A DNA stretch of 64,000 bases from Arthrobacter globiformis NBRC 12137 (lineage in GTDB: Bacteria > Actinomycetota > Actinomycetes > Actinomycetales > Micrococcaceae), in NCBI RefSeq assembly GCF_000238915.1, contig NZ_BAEG01000016.1, positions 25,914-89,913 on the forward strand, given 5' to 3'. A program made the position numbers and the translations under genes. The notes beneath the pieces are model-generated. The model worked only from the letters and a program-made list of their open reading frames with translations, did not search any database and was not told the origin of the DNA. This document shows, one piece after another, positions 27,023 to 37,182 of the stretch. The number at the start of each line of letters is the position of its first letter. Within the stretch, counting starts at the first letter, position 1.

Positions 27023-27922
27023 TCAGCGGGCGAGGTCTGCTGCTTTGGCAGCCAGCCGGGGGTCCTGCCAGTCCAGCCAGCCGATGCGGGGATCGGCCCG
27101 GAACCACGTCAGTTGCCGGCGCGCGAACTGCCTGGTGGCCACGATGGTCTCCTCGGCTGCCTGCGCTACGTCCGTTTCGCCGTCGAGCACTTTGAGGAAC
27201 TGGGCGTAGCCCAGTGCGCGCGGTGCGGTCTTGCCGCGGCGCAGGCCCTGGGCGTCCAGCCGTTCGACTTCCGCCAGCAGCCCCCGCTCCACCATCCGGT
27301 GCACGCGGACGGCGAGCCGGTCGCGCAGCTGCTCGCGGTCCACCTGCAGGCCGATCTGGACGGCCGGCTGGTGGTACTCGCGCGTTGGCATGAACGAGCT
27401 GAACGGGCGTCCCGTCAGTTCGAACACCTCCAGCGCACGGATGATGCGGCGCGCATCGCCGAGGCGCCCGGCGGAGACTGGGTCCACCGCCCGCAGGCGT
27501 TCCAGCAGTGCGGCGGTGCCCGCCTCGGCGTTCTCCTGTTCGAGCCGGGTGCGGATTTCAGGATCGGTTCCCGGAAAGTCCAGCACGTCGAGCGCGGCGC
27601 GGACATACAGGCCCGACCCGCCAGCCAGGATGGCGCGCCTGCCGCGGCGGTGGATGTCGGCGACGGCGTCCCTCGCCTGCTGCTGGAAATCGGACACCGA
27701 CGCCTCCTGCGTCACGTCCAGGATGTCCAGCAGGTGGTGCCGCACGCCCCGTTGTTCAGCTTCGGTGACCTTGGCGGTGCCAATGTCCATGCCGCGGTAG
27801 AACTGCATGGCGTCGGCGTTGATCACCTCGCCGTCCAGGGCCAGGGCAAGTTCGACGGCGAGGTCGGACTTGCCCGATCCGGTGGGTCCGACGACCGCTA
27901 TGACGGGGGGCTGGCCCGCCAC
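27023..27922 (-). CDS. miaA: tRNA dimethylallyltransferase
   Basis: Adds dimethylallyl to A37 of tRNAs reading UNN codons (299 aa). P-loop: [18 protein letters not shown]; then [17 protein letters not shown] and [16 protein letters not shown]. The C-terminal [22 protein letters not shown] is conserved. The start is a GTG at 27920-27922, five bases after the miaB stop; the frame extends to 28054 but that segment overlaps miaB codons. miaB-miaA work consecutively, with MiaB methylthiolating the same base. Confidence 0.95.
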   Translation of the reverse strand: MAGQPPVIAVVGPTGSGKSDLAVELALALDGEVINADAMQFYRGMDIGTAKVTEAEQRGVRHHLLDILDVTQEASVSDFQQQARDAVADIHRRGRRAILAGGSGLYVRAALDVLDFPGTDPEIRTRLEQENAEAGTAALLERLRAVDPVSAGRLGDARRIIRALEVFELTGRPFSSFMPTREYHQPAVQIGLQVDREQLRDRLAVRVHRMVERGLLAEVERLDAQGLRRGKTAPRALGYAQFLKVLDGETDVAQAAEETIVATRQFARRQLTWFRADPRIGWLDWQDPRLAAKAADLAR

Positions 27923-27926
27923 CGGG

Positions 27927-29483
27927 TCAGCGGCTCCGCACCGGGAGCGAGGGCATGCCCAGCGACACGCCGGACTTGCCTGACCCCGCGGCACCTGCTG
28001 CACCCGGCGCAGGGGCCCCGCAGGAGTCGGCCTGTGACCTGTCCCATGCGTCACCGGCGCGGGACCGGCGCAGGGAGTAGTCGTCCGCGGTGGCCGGGTC
28101 GGCGATCAGGTGGAAGGCAGCGGCTTCCGTGATGGTGACTGTCACCAGGTCTCCGGGCCTTGGGGCAGGAGCGCCCTCGGGAACTGTGAAGTGGACAAGG
28201 CGCTGGTCCTGCGAACGGCCGGAGAGGCGGTGCGTTTCCTCGGACTTGCGGCCGGACTGGGCGGTGACCATGACCTCGACACGGCGTCCCAGCTGTCTGG
28301 CGTTCTCTTCCGCGGCGATGCGGTCCTGGAGCGCGGTGAGGCGCTCAAAGCGTTCCTGCACCACCGCCTTGGGCAGCTGGTCCGGCAGGTCCGCGGCCGG
28401 CGTACCGGGCCGCTTGGAGTACTGGAAAGTGAAGGCTGTGGCGAACCGTGACTTTTCGACGACGTCCAGGGTCGCCTGGAAGTCCTCCTCCGTCTCCCCC
28501 GGGAAACCGACGATGATGTCCGTGGAAATCGCGGCATGCGGCATCCTGGCGCGGACCTTGTCCAGGATGCCGAGGAACTTCGCTGACCGGTAGGAGCGCT
28601 TCATGTCGCGCAGGACCTTGTCCGAACCCGACTGGAGCGGCATGTGCAGCTGCGGCATGACGTTGGGCGTCTCGGCCATGGCGTCGATGACATCATCGGT
28701 GAACGCGGCCGGGTGGGGGCTGGTGAACCGCACCCGTTCAAGGCCCGGGATCTCGCCGCAGGCGCGCAGCAGCTTGGAGAAGGCCTGGCGGTCCCCGAAC
28801 TCCACGCCGTACGAGTTCACGTTCTGGCCGAGGAGCGTCACTTCGATGGCGCCGTCGTCCACCAGGGCCTTGACCTCGGCGAGGATGTCCCCCGGCCGGC
28901 GGTCCTTTTCCTTGCCGCGCAGGGCGGGCACGATGCAGAAAGTGCAGGTGTTGTTGCAGCCGACCGAAATGGACACCCAGCCGGAATAGACCGAGTCGCG
29001 CTTGGTGGGCAGCGTGGACGGGAAGACGTCCAGCGACTCGAGGATCTCCAGCTGCGCCTCGTAGTTGTGGCGCGCCCGGTCCAGGAGGGCGGGCAGTGCG
29101 CCGACGTTGTGCGTGCCGAAGACGGCGTCGACCCAGGGAGCCTTCTTCAGAATGGTTTCGCGGTCCTTCTGGGCGAGGCAGCCGCCGACGGCGATCTGCA
29201 TCCCCGGGTTGGCGGCCTTGACCGGCGCCAGCTGGCCGAGGTTGCCGTAGAGCTTGTTGTCGGCGTTCTCCCGCACCGCGCAGGTGTTGAAGACCACGAC
29301 GTCGGCCTGGGCACCGTCCGCGGGTACATAACCGGCGGCTTCCAGCATTCCCGCCATGCGCTCCGAGTCGTGAACGTTCATCTGGCAGCCGAAGGTGCGC
29401 ACCTGGTAGGTGCGCGGCACCTCAGCGTCGCCGGTAGCTGCGTTTTCGGTGCCGGATGCGGGGGAAGGATAGGTCAGACTCAC
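27927..29483 (-). CDS. miaB: tRNA-2-methylthio-N6-dimethylallyladenosine synthase
   Basis: A radical SAM methylthiotransferase (518 aa) acting on i6A37 tRNA. The N-terminal UPF0004 domain has [32 protein letters not shown] and [13 protein letters not shown], whose three cysteines bind the auxiliary cluster. The SAM cluster is [25 protein letters not shown] domain follows at about 395-465. The last 50 residues are a low-complexity Ala/Gly tail. It follows recX by 70 bases in the recA-recX-miaB-miaA order. Confidence 0.96.
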   Translation of the reverse strand: MSLTYPSPASGTENAATGDAEVPRTYQVRTFGCQMNVHDSERMAGMLEAAGYVPADGAQADVVVFNTCAVRENADNKLYGNLGQLAPVKAANPGMQIAVGGCLAQKDRETILKKAPWVDAVFGTHNVGALPALLDRARHNYEAQLEILESLDVFPSTLPTKRDSVYSGWVSISVGCNNTCTFCIVPALRGKEKDRRPGDILAEVKALVDDGAIEVTLLGQNVNSYGVEFGDRQAFSKLLRACGEIPGLERVRFTSPHPAAFTDDVIDAMAETPNVMPQLHMPLQSGSDKVLRDMKRSYRSAKFLGILDKVRARMPHAAISTDIIVGFPGETEEDFQATLDVVEKSRFATAFTFQYSKRPGTPAADLPDQLPKAVVQERFERLTALQDRIAAEENARQLGRRVEVMVTAQSGRKSEETHRLSGRSQDQRLVHFTVPEGAPAPRPGDLVTVTITEAAAFHLIADPATADDYSLRRSRAGDAWDRSQADSCGAPAPGAAGAAGSGKSGVSLGMPSLPVRSR

Positions 29484-29553
29484 CCGTTAAGGGTACCGGC
29501 TGCCAAGGGTTCCGGGTGCGCTGGGTACCGCGTACGCTGGGTACCGCGTGCGC

Positions 29554-30183
29554 TCACTCCCAGTCAGCGGGGTCCTCGCCGGAGTCCTCGCCGGCCGGAG
29601 CACCCGCGGCTGCGGCGTCCAGGACCTCGGCCACGATCCGGAAGGCCTGCGATGGCTGGTACCCCTTGCGGGCGAGCATGGACGCGAGCCGCCGCGTGGC
29701 CTTGTCCCGCTCCGCCCGGTCTGACAGGTCCGTCCCCGCCCGCAGCTTGCGTTCCACGAGATGGCGGGCGGCGGCTTCCTCGTCCTCGTCACTCAGCTGT
29801 CCCAAGGCGGACGCCGCCGTGTCAGCGTCGATGCCCTTGTCCGCGAGTTCCCGGCGGAGGGCTCCCCTGGCCAGCCGGCGTGACTGGGACCGGCTCCGCA
29901 CCCACATGTCCGCGAATTCCGCGTCGTCAACGAGCCGGACCTCTGCGAAGCGGTCCAGTACGGCCGCGGCGACGTCTTCTGGCACGTTGCGCTCGGCCAG
30001 CTTACGTTCCAGCTGCAGCCGGCTCTTGGGCGATGCGGTCAGCTGGCGCAGCACGATGGCGCGCGCCACCGACGCGGGATCTGCGTCCCGGTCCTCAGCG
30101 GGTTCCGGGGCGGGTCCTGCTGTGCGGTCCCCTCCGGCCTTGGCGAAGGCCGAAGAGGACCGGCGATTGCTAGAAGCCGTCAA
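29554..30183 (-). CDS. recX: Regulatory protein RecX
   Basis: RecX binds RecA filaments and limits recombinase activity (209 aa). Tandem three-helix repeats occupy about 45-185: [61 protein letters not shown] and [20 protein letters not shown]. The N-terminus is variable. The likely start is a TTG at 30181-30183 within the last codons of recA (14-base overlap), with AAGG just upstream, so translation is coupled to recA. It shares the recA SOS promoter. Confidence 0.94.
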   Translation of the reverse strand: MTASSNRRSSSAFAKAGGDRTAGPAPEPAEDRDADPASVARAIVLRQLTASPKSRLQLERKLAERNVPEDVAAAVLDRFAEVRLVDDAEFADMWVRSRSQSRRLARGALRRELADKGIDADTAASALGQLSDEDEEAAARHLVERKLRAGTDLSDRAERDKATRRLASMLARKGYQPSQAFRIVAEVLDAAAAGAPAGEDSGEDPADWE

Positions 30184-31222
30184 CGGCCTTCAGCTTCGGT
30201 GAGGCTTCAGCATCGGCCGCAGGCTTGGTTCCCACCCCGAGCTTTTCCTTGATCAGCCGTTCCAGTTCCGCAGCGAGTTCCGGATTGTCACGCAGGAAGC
30301 GGCGCGAGTTCTCCATGCCCTGGCCGAGCTGGTCACCGTCGTACGTGAACCAGGACCCGGACTTCTTGATAATGCCGTGCTCCACGCCCATGTCGATGAT
30401 GCCGCCCTCGCGGGAGATGCCCTGGCCGTAGATGATGTCGAATTCGGCGATCTTGAAGGGCGGGGCCATCTTGTTCTTGACGATCTTCGCCTTGGTCCGG
30501 TTACCGACCGAATCGGCGCCTTCCTTCAGGGTCTGGATGCGGCGGACGTCGATGCGAACGGACGCGTAGAACTTCAGCGCCTTACCACCGGTGGTGGTTT
30601 CCGGTGAGCCGAAGAACACGCCGATCTTTTCACGCAGCTGGTTGATGAAGATGGCAGTGGTCTTGGTCTGGCTGAGCCGGCCGGTGATCTTTCGCAGGGC
30701 CTGGCTCATGAGGCGTGCCTGCAGGCCGACGTGGCTGTCGCCCATGTCGCCTTCGATTTCCGCGCGCGGCACCAGGGCAGCCACGGAGTCGATGACCACG
30801 ATGTCCAGTGAGCCGGAGCCCACCAGCATGTCCATGATCTCCAGGGCCTGCTCACCGGTGTCCGGCTGGGAGACCAGCAGGGCGTCCGTGTCCACGCCGA
30901 GCTTGGCCGCGTATTCGGGATCGAGGGCGTGCTCGGCGTCGATGAAGGCGGCGATGCCACCGGCACGCTGGGCGTTGGCCACGGCGTGCAGGGCAACGGT
31001 GGTCTTACCCGACGATTCCGGTCCGTAGATTTCTACGACGCGCCCGCGCGGGAGGCCTCCGATTCCGAGTGCGACGTCCAGCGCGATGGAGCCGGTGGGG
31101 ATGACCTCGATGGGGGCGCGTGTTTCGTCGCCCAGCCGCATGATCGATCCCTTGCCGAACTGCTTGTCAATCTGCGCGAGCGCTGCTTCAAGCGCTTTTT
31201 CACGATCCGGGGCTGCCGCCAT
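30170..31222 (-). CDS. recA: Recombinase RecA
   Basis: ATP-dependent DNA strand-exchange protein and LexA co-protease (350 aa). Walker [14 protein letters not shown] (about 65-73), Walker [16 protein letters not shown]1/L2 loops [16 protein letters not shown] and [25 protein letters not shown]. The start ATG at 31222 has GAGG upstream. No intein is present. A LexA box lies 146 bases upstream at 31368-31383. recX overlaps its 3' end. Confidence 0.98.
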   Translation of the reverse strand: MAAAPDREKALEAALAQIDKQFGKGSIMRLGDETRAPIEVIPTGSIALDVALGIGGLPRGRVVEIYGPESSGKTTVALHAVANAQRAGGIAAFIDAEHALDPEYAAKLGVDTDALLVSQPDTGEQALEIMDMLVGSGSLDIVVIDSVAALVPRAEIEGDMGDSHVGLQARLMSQALRKITGRLSQTKTTAIFINQLREKIGVFFGSPETTTGGKALKFYASVRIDVRRIQTLKEGADSVGNRTKAKIVKNKMAPPFKIAEFDIIYGQGISREGGIIDMGVEHGIIKKSGSWFTYDGDQLGQGMENSRRFLRDNPELAAELERLIKEKLGVGTKPAADAEASPKLKAVDGF

Positions 31223-31367
31223 GGTTCACACCTCTAATTGCTTTCTCGCTTTGGAGGGGCCTCAGCGGCCCTTTGTCTGTCATCACCGACGCTAGCGCCA
31301 CCCGCTGACATTCTTCCCGGGCAAGCGTGCGTATGTGGATAACCCGCTGCCAAAAGCATAGCCGCAC

Positions 31368-31383
31368 CCGAACAGATATTCGA
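31368..31383 (-). promoter_or_regulatory. LexA (SOS) box of recA
   Basis: CCGAACAGATATTCGA matches TCGAAC-N4-GTTCGA with two mismatches and correct spacing. On the minus strand a TATGCT hexamer lies just downstream, so the recA message has a leader of about 120 nt. Confidence 0.78.
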
Positions 31384-31432
31384 ACAATCGGTCGGCGTGT
31401 CAGCAGCTTCCCGGGCAGGGGTCGGGAGCCCC

Positions 31433-31672
31433 TCAGATCAGGTCTGGGCCGCCTTGGCGGGGCGTGATGTCGCGGCCGAGGCGACGCTCCTCGGGGACGT
31501 CCTGCACGTCGCACACCGCAAGCCAGACGTCGCGTGGACTGACGCCTGCAGCGAGGGCCTGGTTCGCCGTCCGACCGCCTACGCCTGCAAGGACGAGGGA
31601 ACCGCCCAGCACGCGCGAGTACCCGGCCCCGAATTCATCGTCCATCAGCCGCCAGAAATCACTAATCCTCAC
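31433..31672 (-). CDS. DUF3046 domain-containing protein
   Basis: A 79-residue helical protein, the typical actinobacterial small neighbour upstream of recA. MRISDFWRLMDDEFGAGYSR and WLAVCDVQDVPEERRLG are the conserved blocks, nearly full length for the family. The start is GTG at 31670-31672 without a Shine-Dalgarno. It is divergent from the MarR gene with 42 bases between. Function is unknown; close linkage with recA is conserved in the phylum, but a DNA repair role is unproven. Confidence 0.93.
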   Translation of the reverse strand: MRISDFWRLMDDEFGAGYSRVLGGSLVLAGVGGRTANQALAAGVSPRDVWLAVCDVQDVPEERRLGRDITPRQGGPDLI

Positions 31673-31702
31673 TCAATACAGTCTCTCACGGGCGCTGACT
31701 CT

Positions 31703-31708
31703 AGAATG
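31703..31708 (+). promoter_or_regulatory. Putative -10 box of a leaderless promoter (MarR gene)
   Basis: TAGAAT, close to the ideal -10, ends 6 nt before the ATG at 31715. No Shine-Dalgarno is present. Confidence 0.65.
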
Positions 31709-31714
31709 GTTGCC

Positions 31715-32221
31715 ATGAGCAACCCCGCTGAAGCCCCCGGAGCCGCTGCCCCCTTCGAGGACACGCTTGATACGGCACTGACCAACGTGGAGCATCAGAT
31801 CAGCCTTTTCTGGCGTCGGGCCCGGTCCGTTTCCCAGCAACTGTCCCGCGAGGTCCACCCGGATATGGAGCCCGCCGCCTACGGCCTGCTCACAGTCATC
31901 CGCAAGAGCGGGCCCATCCGTCTGACCGAACTCGCATCCTGCATCGGCGTCGGCAAGCCCTCTGTCAGCAGGCAGATCGCGTTCCTTGAAAGCATCGGCC
32001 TGGTGCTCAAGGAAGCCGATCCCCTGGATGGCCGGGCGCAAACTATCAGGCTCACCGCCGAAGGCGAGGAGAAGATGCACCAGGTGCAGGATGCCAGGCG
32101 GCAGGTGTTCCGGGAGCGCCTGGGCGAATGGCCGGTGGAGGATCTTGAGGCACTGGCTGCCTACATGGCCAAACTCAACGCCACGTACGAACGTGACGGG
32201 TTTCCCAAGGACGGCGTCTAA
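31715..32221 (+). CDS. MarR family transcriptional regulator
   Basis: A 168-residue winged-helix regulator. The DNA-binding part spans about 55-120: PAAYGLLTVIRKSGPIRLTELA, GVGKPSVSRQIAFLESIGLV (recognition helix) and the wing EADPLDGRAQTIRLTAEGEE. Helices at both ends form the dimer interface. The ATG at 31715 is chosen because the -10 box ends six bases upstream; the ATG at 31706 overlaps that box. Ligand and targets are unknown; the divergent neighbour is DUF3046, not an efflux gene. Confidence 0.92.
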   Translation: MSNPAEAPGAAAPFEDTLDTALTNVEHQISLFWRRARSVSQQLSREVHPDMEPAAYGLLTVIRKSGPIRLTELASCIGVGKPSVSRQIAFLESIGLVLKEADPLDGRAQTIRLTAEGEEKMHQVQDARRQVFRERLGEWPVEDLEALAAYMAKLNATYERDGFPKDGV

Positions 32222-32304
32222 GCACCACGGCGGATCCTAGCCATCGAGGCGCCGCTGGACAGCAGAGCGCCTCTGGACAGCAGGGCGCGATTGGACTGGC
32301 ACGA

Positions 32305-32335
32305 CGAAGGCCTCCGGCACTGCCGGAGGCCTTCG
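32305..32335. terminator. Bidirectional terminator hairpin
   Basis: A perfect 14-bp stem (32305-32318 with 32322-32335) and a 3-nt loop lie between the convergent MarR and ClgR genes. The following T tract is poor. Confidence 0.8.
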
Positions 32336-32368
32336 CTGTAGTTCCGTGGTCCGGATTACCGGATCCAG

Positions 32369-32821
32369 TTACCGGGCGCCCGAAAGCATTTCCGTTGCCA
32401 GTTCGTTGTTGAGCTCGCTGCTCAGGTCGCGCTCAAGGTCCCGGCCGTAACGCTGGGAGAATTCCTGCGGGACGGTATCCGGCACGGCAACGCCTTCAGC
32501 GACGGCAACGCGGTCGCTGACCTCGCGGAGCATGCTGGAAAGAGGTACATCCAGCGCCGAGCAGATCGAGGACAGGAGTTCCGAGGACGCTTCCTTCTGG
32601 CCGCGTTCCACTTCACTGAGGTAACCCAGGGATACCCGGGCGCTGTGCGACACTTCGCGGAGGGTACGCCCTTGACGCTGGCGGACATCGCGCAGAACAT
32701 CACCAATTTCGTGACGAAGTACAACCATCTTGCGCTCCTTCTGTTCGCTCTTGGCCTGATCGGCGAGGCCCACGTCCTTCCAGCGGACAACGCCGTTTAC
32801 GGACACGGGCTGCTTTACCAT
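32369..32821 (-). CDS. clgR: ClgR-like XRE family regulator
   Basis: A helix-turn-helix regulator of the ClgR type, which in Streptomyces, Corynebacterium and Mycobacterium activates clp protease genes and is itself a Clp substrate. The HTH (about 36-95) reads [40 protein letters not shown], nearly identical to ClgR. The C-terminus ends ATEMLSGAR, and a hydrophobic degron-like end is plausible. The start at 32821 ([18 protein letters not shown]) has AAGG upstream; a shorter form starts at the ATG at 32728 with AAGGAG. It is next to cinA and pgsA, the usual context. Confidence 0.9.
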   Translation of the reverse strand: MVKQPVSVNGVVRWKDVGLADQAKSEQKERKMVVLRHEIGDVLRDVRQRQGRTLREVSHSARVSLGYLSEVERGQKEASSELLSSICSALDVPLSSMLREVSDRVAVAEGVAVPDTVPQEFSQRYGRDLERDLSSELNNELATEMLSGAR

Positions 32822-32990
32822 CTGTATCGCCTTGCTCCCTCATGCTTTCGATTCACTGTGACGTGAACCGCATTTGTTCTCTTCATCCTAGGCGCCTCCC
32901 TCAAGGAGAGGCGACACAATGTGACAACTATTCGGAATCGCTTTTTGTTCCCCGCAACCTTACTCCCGGTAGCTTAGCGCAGTCATGGGC

Positions 32991-33476
32991 TCAGCCCAGC
33001 GCAGCGAGTGCCTCCTGCAGACGCTCCAAAGCGGCGCCACAAGCCAGTCCGCGGATCTCTGCCCGGGTGCCCTGGAAGTTGTAGGGAAAGGTCTGCACAC
33101 CGTCTGCGGTGGCGACGCCCACGAACACCGTTCCCACGGCCTTGCCGTCGTGCGCCTCGGGCCCTGCTACGCCTGTGGTGGAGACGGCCAGGTCCGCGGC
33201 GCAGACGCGCCGGGCGCCTTGCGCCATGGCGGCAGCAACCGCTTCGTCCACCGAGCCGACGGCGTCCAGCAGGTCCTGCGGAACGCCAAGAACGTCCCGC
33301 TTCACGGTGTTGTTGTAGGAGACCACGCCGCCCTGCAGCATGGCAGACGCCCCCGGGGTATCGGCCAGGACAGCGGCCACCATTCCGGCGGTGAGTGACT
33401 CGGCGGTGGCGACGGTTACGCCACGCCCGACGGCCGCTGCCACGGCCTCTCCGGCGATCCGGTGCAGATTCGTCAC
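32991..33476 (-). CDS. CinA family protein (nicotinamide-nucleotide amidohydrolase domain)
   Basis: A 161-residue stand-alone CinA C-terminal domain (PncC type) that deamidates nicotinamide mononucleotide to nicotinate mononucleotide. Conserved blocks: TVATAESLTAGMVAAVLADTPGAS, GGVVSYNNTVKRDVLGVP and VSTTGVAGPEAHDGKAVGTVFVG. The start GTG overlaps the pgsA stop as GTGA (33473-33476). The older name, competence-damage protein, should not be taken as function. No LexA box was seen. Confidence 0.93.
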   Translation of the reverse strand: MTNLHRIAGEAVAAAVGRGVTVATAESLTAGMVAAVLADTPGASAMLQGGVVSYNNTVKRDVLGVPQDLLDAVGSVDEAVAAAMAQGARRVCAADLAVSTTGVAGPEAHDGKAVGTVFVGVATADGVQTFPYNFQGTRAEIRGLACGAALERLQEALAALG

Positions 33477-34144
33477 GGCTGGCCTTCCTGGTTTGGGCTG
33501 TCCTGGTTGGGGTTATCCTGGTCCGCAGCCCGCCGGCGCAGCCCCTCCGACCTGACTTTCAGCGCCTGGATAACGTATTCGACGCCGGTCCAGACCGTGA
33601 TCAGCACGGCAGCGAGCATGACCGCAAAGGCCACCCAGGTCAGCCACGGGGCGATGGGTGCCAGCGGAAGAAGGTAGAGGAAGATCGCCACGGTCTGGAC
33701 GACAGTCTTGAGCTTGCCGCCGCGCGATGCCGGGATGACGCCGTAGCGGATCACGAAGAACCGCAGCGCCGTGATGCCCCACTCACGGACCAGGATCACG
33801 ATGGTGATCCACCAGGGCAGCTCGTTCAGGACGCACAGCATGACCAGCGCGGAGCCGGTCAGAAGTTTGTCCGCGATCGGGTCGGCGATCTTGCCGAAGT
33901 CGGTGACCAGTCCCCTGCTGCGGGCGATGTCGCCGTCGAGCTTGTCCGTGTAAATCGCGACGGCGAACGCCGCCACTGCTGCCCAGCGCCAGGCACCGGA
34001 TTCGCTGCGCAGGCCGGGGGCGTCGGCGATGAGGAACCACACGAAGAACGGCACCAGCACAATGCGGAGCATCGTGAGGATGTTGGGGAGATTCCAGATA
34101 CCGGAGCTGTTGGAGCCGGCCGCGGTCGCTTCGGTGCTTGTCAC
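33473..34144 (-). CDS. pgsA: CDP-diacylglycerol--glycerol-3-phosphate 3-phosphatidyltransferase
   Basis: A CDP-alcohol phosphatidyltransferase (223 aa) making phosphatidylglycerol phosphate in the membrane. NLPNILTMLRIVLVPFFVWFL is the first helix; the active-site motif DGxxAR-x8-Gx3Dx3D reads TDKLDGDIARSRGLVTDFGKIADPIAD, with its Asp residues present. Five to six hydrophobic helices follow. The start is GTG at 34144 with TAGCCT 6 nt upstream, so it is probably leaderless. It heads pgsA-cinA-(clgR). Confidence 0.95.
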   Translation of the reverse strand: MTSTEATAAGSNSSGIWNLPNILTMLRIVLVPFFVWFLIADAPGLRSESGAWRWAAVAAFAVAIYTDKLDGDIARSRGLVTDFGKIADPIADKLLTGSALVMLCVLNELPWWITIVILVREWGITALRFFVIRYGVIPASRGGKLKTVVQTVAIFLYLLPLAPIAPWLTWVAFAVMLAAVLITVWTGVEYVIQALKVRSEGLRRRAADQDNPNQDSPNQEGQP

Positions 34145-34150
34145 CCTTCT

Positions 34151-34156
34151 AGGCTA
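34151..34156 (-). promoter_or_regulatory. Putative -10 box of a leaderless promoter (pgsA)
   Basis: Minus-strand TAGCCT ends 6 nt before the GTG at 34142-34144. No Shine-Dalgarno. Confidence 0.5.
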
Positions 34157-34209
34157 CCGTCTTCGGCGCTACCAAATCCTTGTTCACCTTACGACTGCCG
34201 TCTTTAGGA

Positions 34210-37098
34210 CTAGCGGCCGGTAAGGGACCAGGCGTCCTCCGAACCGTCCTCGTCGTCACCGGCAGTGTCGGCGCCGTCGTAATACTCGATGCTCTGGGTG
34301 CGGTTGTCCAGGTCCGCGGCAACGAGGTCCTCCGCGTAGCCGCCCTGCGCGATGTTGGCGTTGGCGTTGTCGCTGAGCGCGGCAGTCTGCGAATCTGCCG
34401 TCGCCGGAGCCTCCTGGCCCTTCATCGCAGCCAGCACCGCGGCGAGGTCGTCCGGCTTGACCAGCACATCGCGGGCCTTGGAACCTTCCGACGGGCCAAC
34501 CACGCCGCGTGATTCCAGCAGGTCCATGAGGCGGCCAGCCTTGGCGAACCCGACGCGGAGCTTGCGCTGCAGCATGGACGTCGAGCCGAACTGGGTGGTG
34601 ACCACCAGCTCCGTGGCCTGCAGCAGCACTTCGAGGTCGTCCCCGATGTCGTCGTCGATCTGCTTCTTCTGCGCTTCGGGTGCGACGTCATCACGGTACA
34701 CGGCCTGGAGCTGGCCTTTGACGTGTTCTACCACCTTGTGGATTTCGGACTCGGTGACCCAAGCGCCCTGCACACGCATCGCCTTGGAGGCACCCATCGG
34801 AAGGAACAGGGCGTCACCCTGCCCGATCAGCTTTTCCGCACCGGGCTGGTCCAGGACCACGCGGGAGTCGGTCACGGACGAGGTGGCGAAGGCCATGCGG
34901 GACGGCACGTTGGCCTTGATCAGGCCGGTGACCACGTCGACGGACGGGCGCTGCGTGGCGAGCACCAGGTGGATGCCGGCGGCTCGGGCCAGCTGCGTGA
35001 TCCGGACGATGGAGTCCTCGACATCGCGCGGCGCCACCATCATCAGGTCTGCGAGCTCATCGACGATCACCAGGAGGTAGGGGTAGGGCCGGATGACGCG
35101 CTTGGAGTCCACGGGCGGCTGGACTTTGCCGGCGCGCACTGCCTTGTTGAAGTCGTCGACGTGCTTGAACCCGTAGTTGGCGAGGTCGTCATAGCGGGCG
35201 TCCATTTCGCGGACCACCCACTGCAGCGCCTCGGCTGCCTTCTTGGGGTTGGTGATGATCGGCGTGATGAGGTGCGGCACGCCTTCGTAGGCGGTGAGTT
35301 CCACGCGCTTGGGGTCCACCATGACCATGCGGACCTCGTCGGGGGTGGCGCGCATCAGCAGGGACGTGATCATGGAGTTCACGAACGAGGACTTACCGGC
35401 ACCGGTGGCACCGGCCACCAGCAGGTGGGGCATTTTCGCGAGGTTGGCCACGACGTAGCCGCCCTCGACGTCCTTGCCGACGCCCATGACCATGGGGTGG
35501 TCGGTACGGCGGGCGTTCTGGCTGCGCAGGACGTCGCCGAGCGACACTGTTTCACGGTCCGTGTTGGGGATTTCGATGCCGATGGCGGATTTGCCGGGAA
35601 TGGGGCTAAGGATGCGCACGTCACTCGAGGCGACCGCGTACGAGATGTTTTTTGACAGCGCGGTGACCCGCTCCACCTTGGTGCCGGGAGCCAGTTCGAT
35701 TTCGTAGCGGGTCACGGTCGGACCCCGGCTGAAGCCGGTTACGGTGGCGTCCACGTTGAACTGCTGGAGCGTGTCCGTCAGGGCGGCCACGACGGCGTCA
35801 TTGGCTTCCGTGCGCTCCTTGGGAATGGAGCCGGGCGTCAGCACGTCGGACGACGGCAGCGTGTACGTGACGTCGCCCGCCAGCGACAGCTGCTCTGTGC
35901 GCTGCGGAATGGGGGTGGGCAGCGGCGCAGGCGCCACAGGTTTGGCAGGCACCTGCACGGCAGCACCGGGAGTTGCACCCGGTACAGCGGCTGCGCCGGC
36001 CATGCCCGGCGTCACCAGCGGAATGGCCTCGGTGGCGTTCTCGGCGTCGGCGCCCTTGGTGCCGAGCCCCTGGGCTGCCTTGATCTTCTCGACGGCGATC
36101 TCCGCCTGGGTGGGCCGCCGGACGCCGGGGGCCACGGCAGGGGTTCCCTTGCTGGCGCCCGGTGACGGGTCGTCGTCGTCGATCACGGCGTGCTCAAAGG
36201 CTTCGTCTCCGACGTAGCCCTCCAGCCGGGGATCGGCTTCCTCATCCTTGCCAAAGAGCCGCTTGCGCTTCTTCTTCGGCGCGGGACGGCTGTTTTCGTC
36301 CAGGTAGCTGCGGTCGTGGGCGTCGCCGTCGTTTTCCTGGAGGTCGACGCCCATCAGGTGCTCGTAGGCACCGCGCAGCCGCCGAGGAATCGCACCGAAC
36401 GGCGTGGCCGTCACGATGAGCACGGACACGAAGGCCAGCAGCCCGTACAGGACCACCGGGACAGCGGGGTGAATGGCGGCCAGCGGGGAGGCTGCCAGGA
36501 ATCCGAGCATGCCGCCGGCCTGCCGCAGCCCATCGAAGCCCTCGCTGACGGTCGGCTGGCCGCCCACGATGTGCGCGATGCCGCAGCCTGCGAACGTCAT
36601 GATGAGGAAGCCGATGCCCACTCGGTTGTTTCCGCGGCCGTCCACGGGCTGCCGGAACAGCCTGCAGGCGCACACGAAGAGCATGAGCGGCAGGACCAGC
36701 GACATCCAGCCGAATGTGCCGTTGACCACGGCGTAGACAGCGTCCGGGAACCAGCCGCGGAGACCCCACCAGGCGAAGGTAGCGATGAAGACGGCCAGGG
36801 CCAGGTTGAACAGGGCAGCCCCGTCACGGCGGTCCTCGGGTGCCAAGTCGCTGACGTCCTGGCCAATGCGGCGCACTCCCCCGCCCACCAGGTGGCCGAT
36901 GCCCAGCCAGGCCCCGCCGGCCACGCGCAGCAGCCAGGGCTGCCGGTGTTCGACGGCGGGAAGCTGGCGTGTGCGGGCACTGCCGCCGGACGATCCGGAC
37001 CGGCCGGATTTGGCCGCCGAGGAGCCGCTGCGGCCTGCGGGTGCGCCCGTTTTACTGCTGGAGGTACGTTTTGGCGCGGGGGAAGTACGAGTGGCCAT
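34210..37098 (-). CDS. ftsK: DNA translocase FtsK
   Basis: A membrane-anchored motor that clears DNA from the division septum and activates XerCD at dif (962 aa). Four hydrophobic segments at about 70-260 form the N-terminal domain; a linker rich in Pro/Ala (about 270-430) follows. The motor has VAGATGAGKSSFVNSMI (Walker A), DELADLMMVA (Walker B) and QRPSVDVVTGLIKANVPSR. The gamma winged helix (FGSTSMLQRKLRVGFAKAGRLMDLLE) reads KOPS-like sites. ATG 37098 is used; the GTG at 37107 has a better spaced GGAG. Confidence 0.96.
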   Translation of the reverse strand: MATRTSPAPKRTSSSKTGAPAGRSGSSAAKSGRSGSSGGSARTRQLPAVEHRQPWLLRVAGGAWLGIGHLVGGGVRRIGQDVSDLAPEDRRDGAALFNLALAVFIATFAWWGLRGWFPDAVYAVVNGTFGWMSLVLPLMLFVCACRLFRQPVDGRGNNRVGIGFLIMTFAGCGIAHIVGGQPTVSEGFDGLRQAGGMLGFLAASPLAAIHPAVPVVLYGLLAFVSVLIVTATPFGAIPRRLRGAYEHLMGVDLQENDGDAHDRSYLDENSRPAPKKKRKRLFGKDEEADPRLEGYVGDEAFEHAVIDDDDPSPGASKGTPAVAPGVRRPTQAEIAVEKIKAAQGLGTKGADAENATEAIPLVTPGMAGAAAVPGATPGAAVQVPAKPVAPAPLPTPIPQRTEQLSLAGDVTYTLPSSDVLTPGSIPKERTEANDAVVAALTDTLQQFNVDATVTGFSRGPTVTRYEIELAPGTKVERVTALSKNISYAVASSDVRILSPIPGKSAIGIEIPNTDRETVSLGDVLRSQNARRTDHPMVMGVGKDVEGGYVVANLAKMPHLLVAGATGAGKSSFVNSMITSLLMRATPDEVRMVMVDPKRVELTAYEGVPHLITPIITNPKKAAEALQWVVREMDARYDDLANYGFKHVDDFNKAVRAGKVQPPVDSKRVIRPYPYLLVIVDELADLMMVAPRDVEDSIVRITQLARAAGIHLVLATQRPSVDVVTGLIKANVPSRMAFATSSVTDSRVVLDQPGAEKLIGQGDALFLPMGASKAMRVQGAWVTESEIHKVVEHVKGQLQAVYRDDVAPEAQKKQIDDDIGDDLEVLLQATELVVTTQFGSTSMLQRKLRVGFAKAGRLMDLLESRGVVGPSEGSKARDVLVKPDDLAAVLAAMKGQEAPATADSQTAALSDNANANIAQGGYAEDLVAADLDNRTQSIEYYDGADTAGDDEDGSEDAWSLTGR

Positions 37099-37182
37099 AT
37101 CTGCCACGGTACTCCACCGCGGCCGCGGAACCGCGGATTTCCGGGCTGCCGGGGGCTGTGTTCAACCCCTGGCCACCCGTGG

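Noticed and set aside
32838..32990. A possible RNA gene between clgR and cinA
   Set aside because: The stretch is AT-richer but shows only a short CTCC/GGAG hairpin; it more likely holds the clgR promoter.
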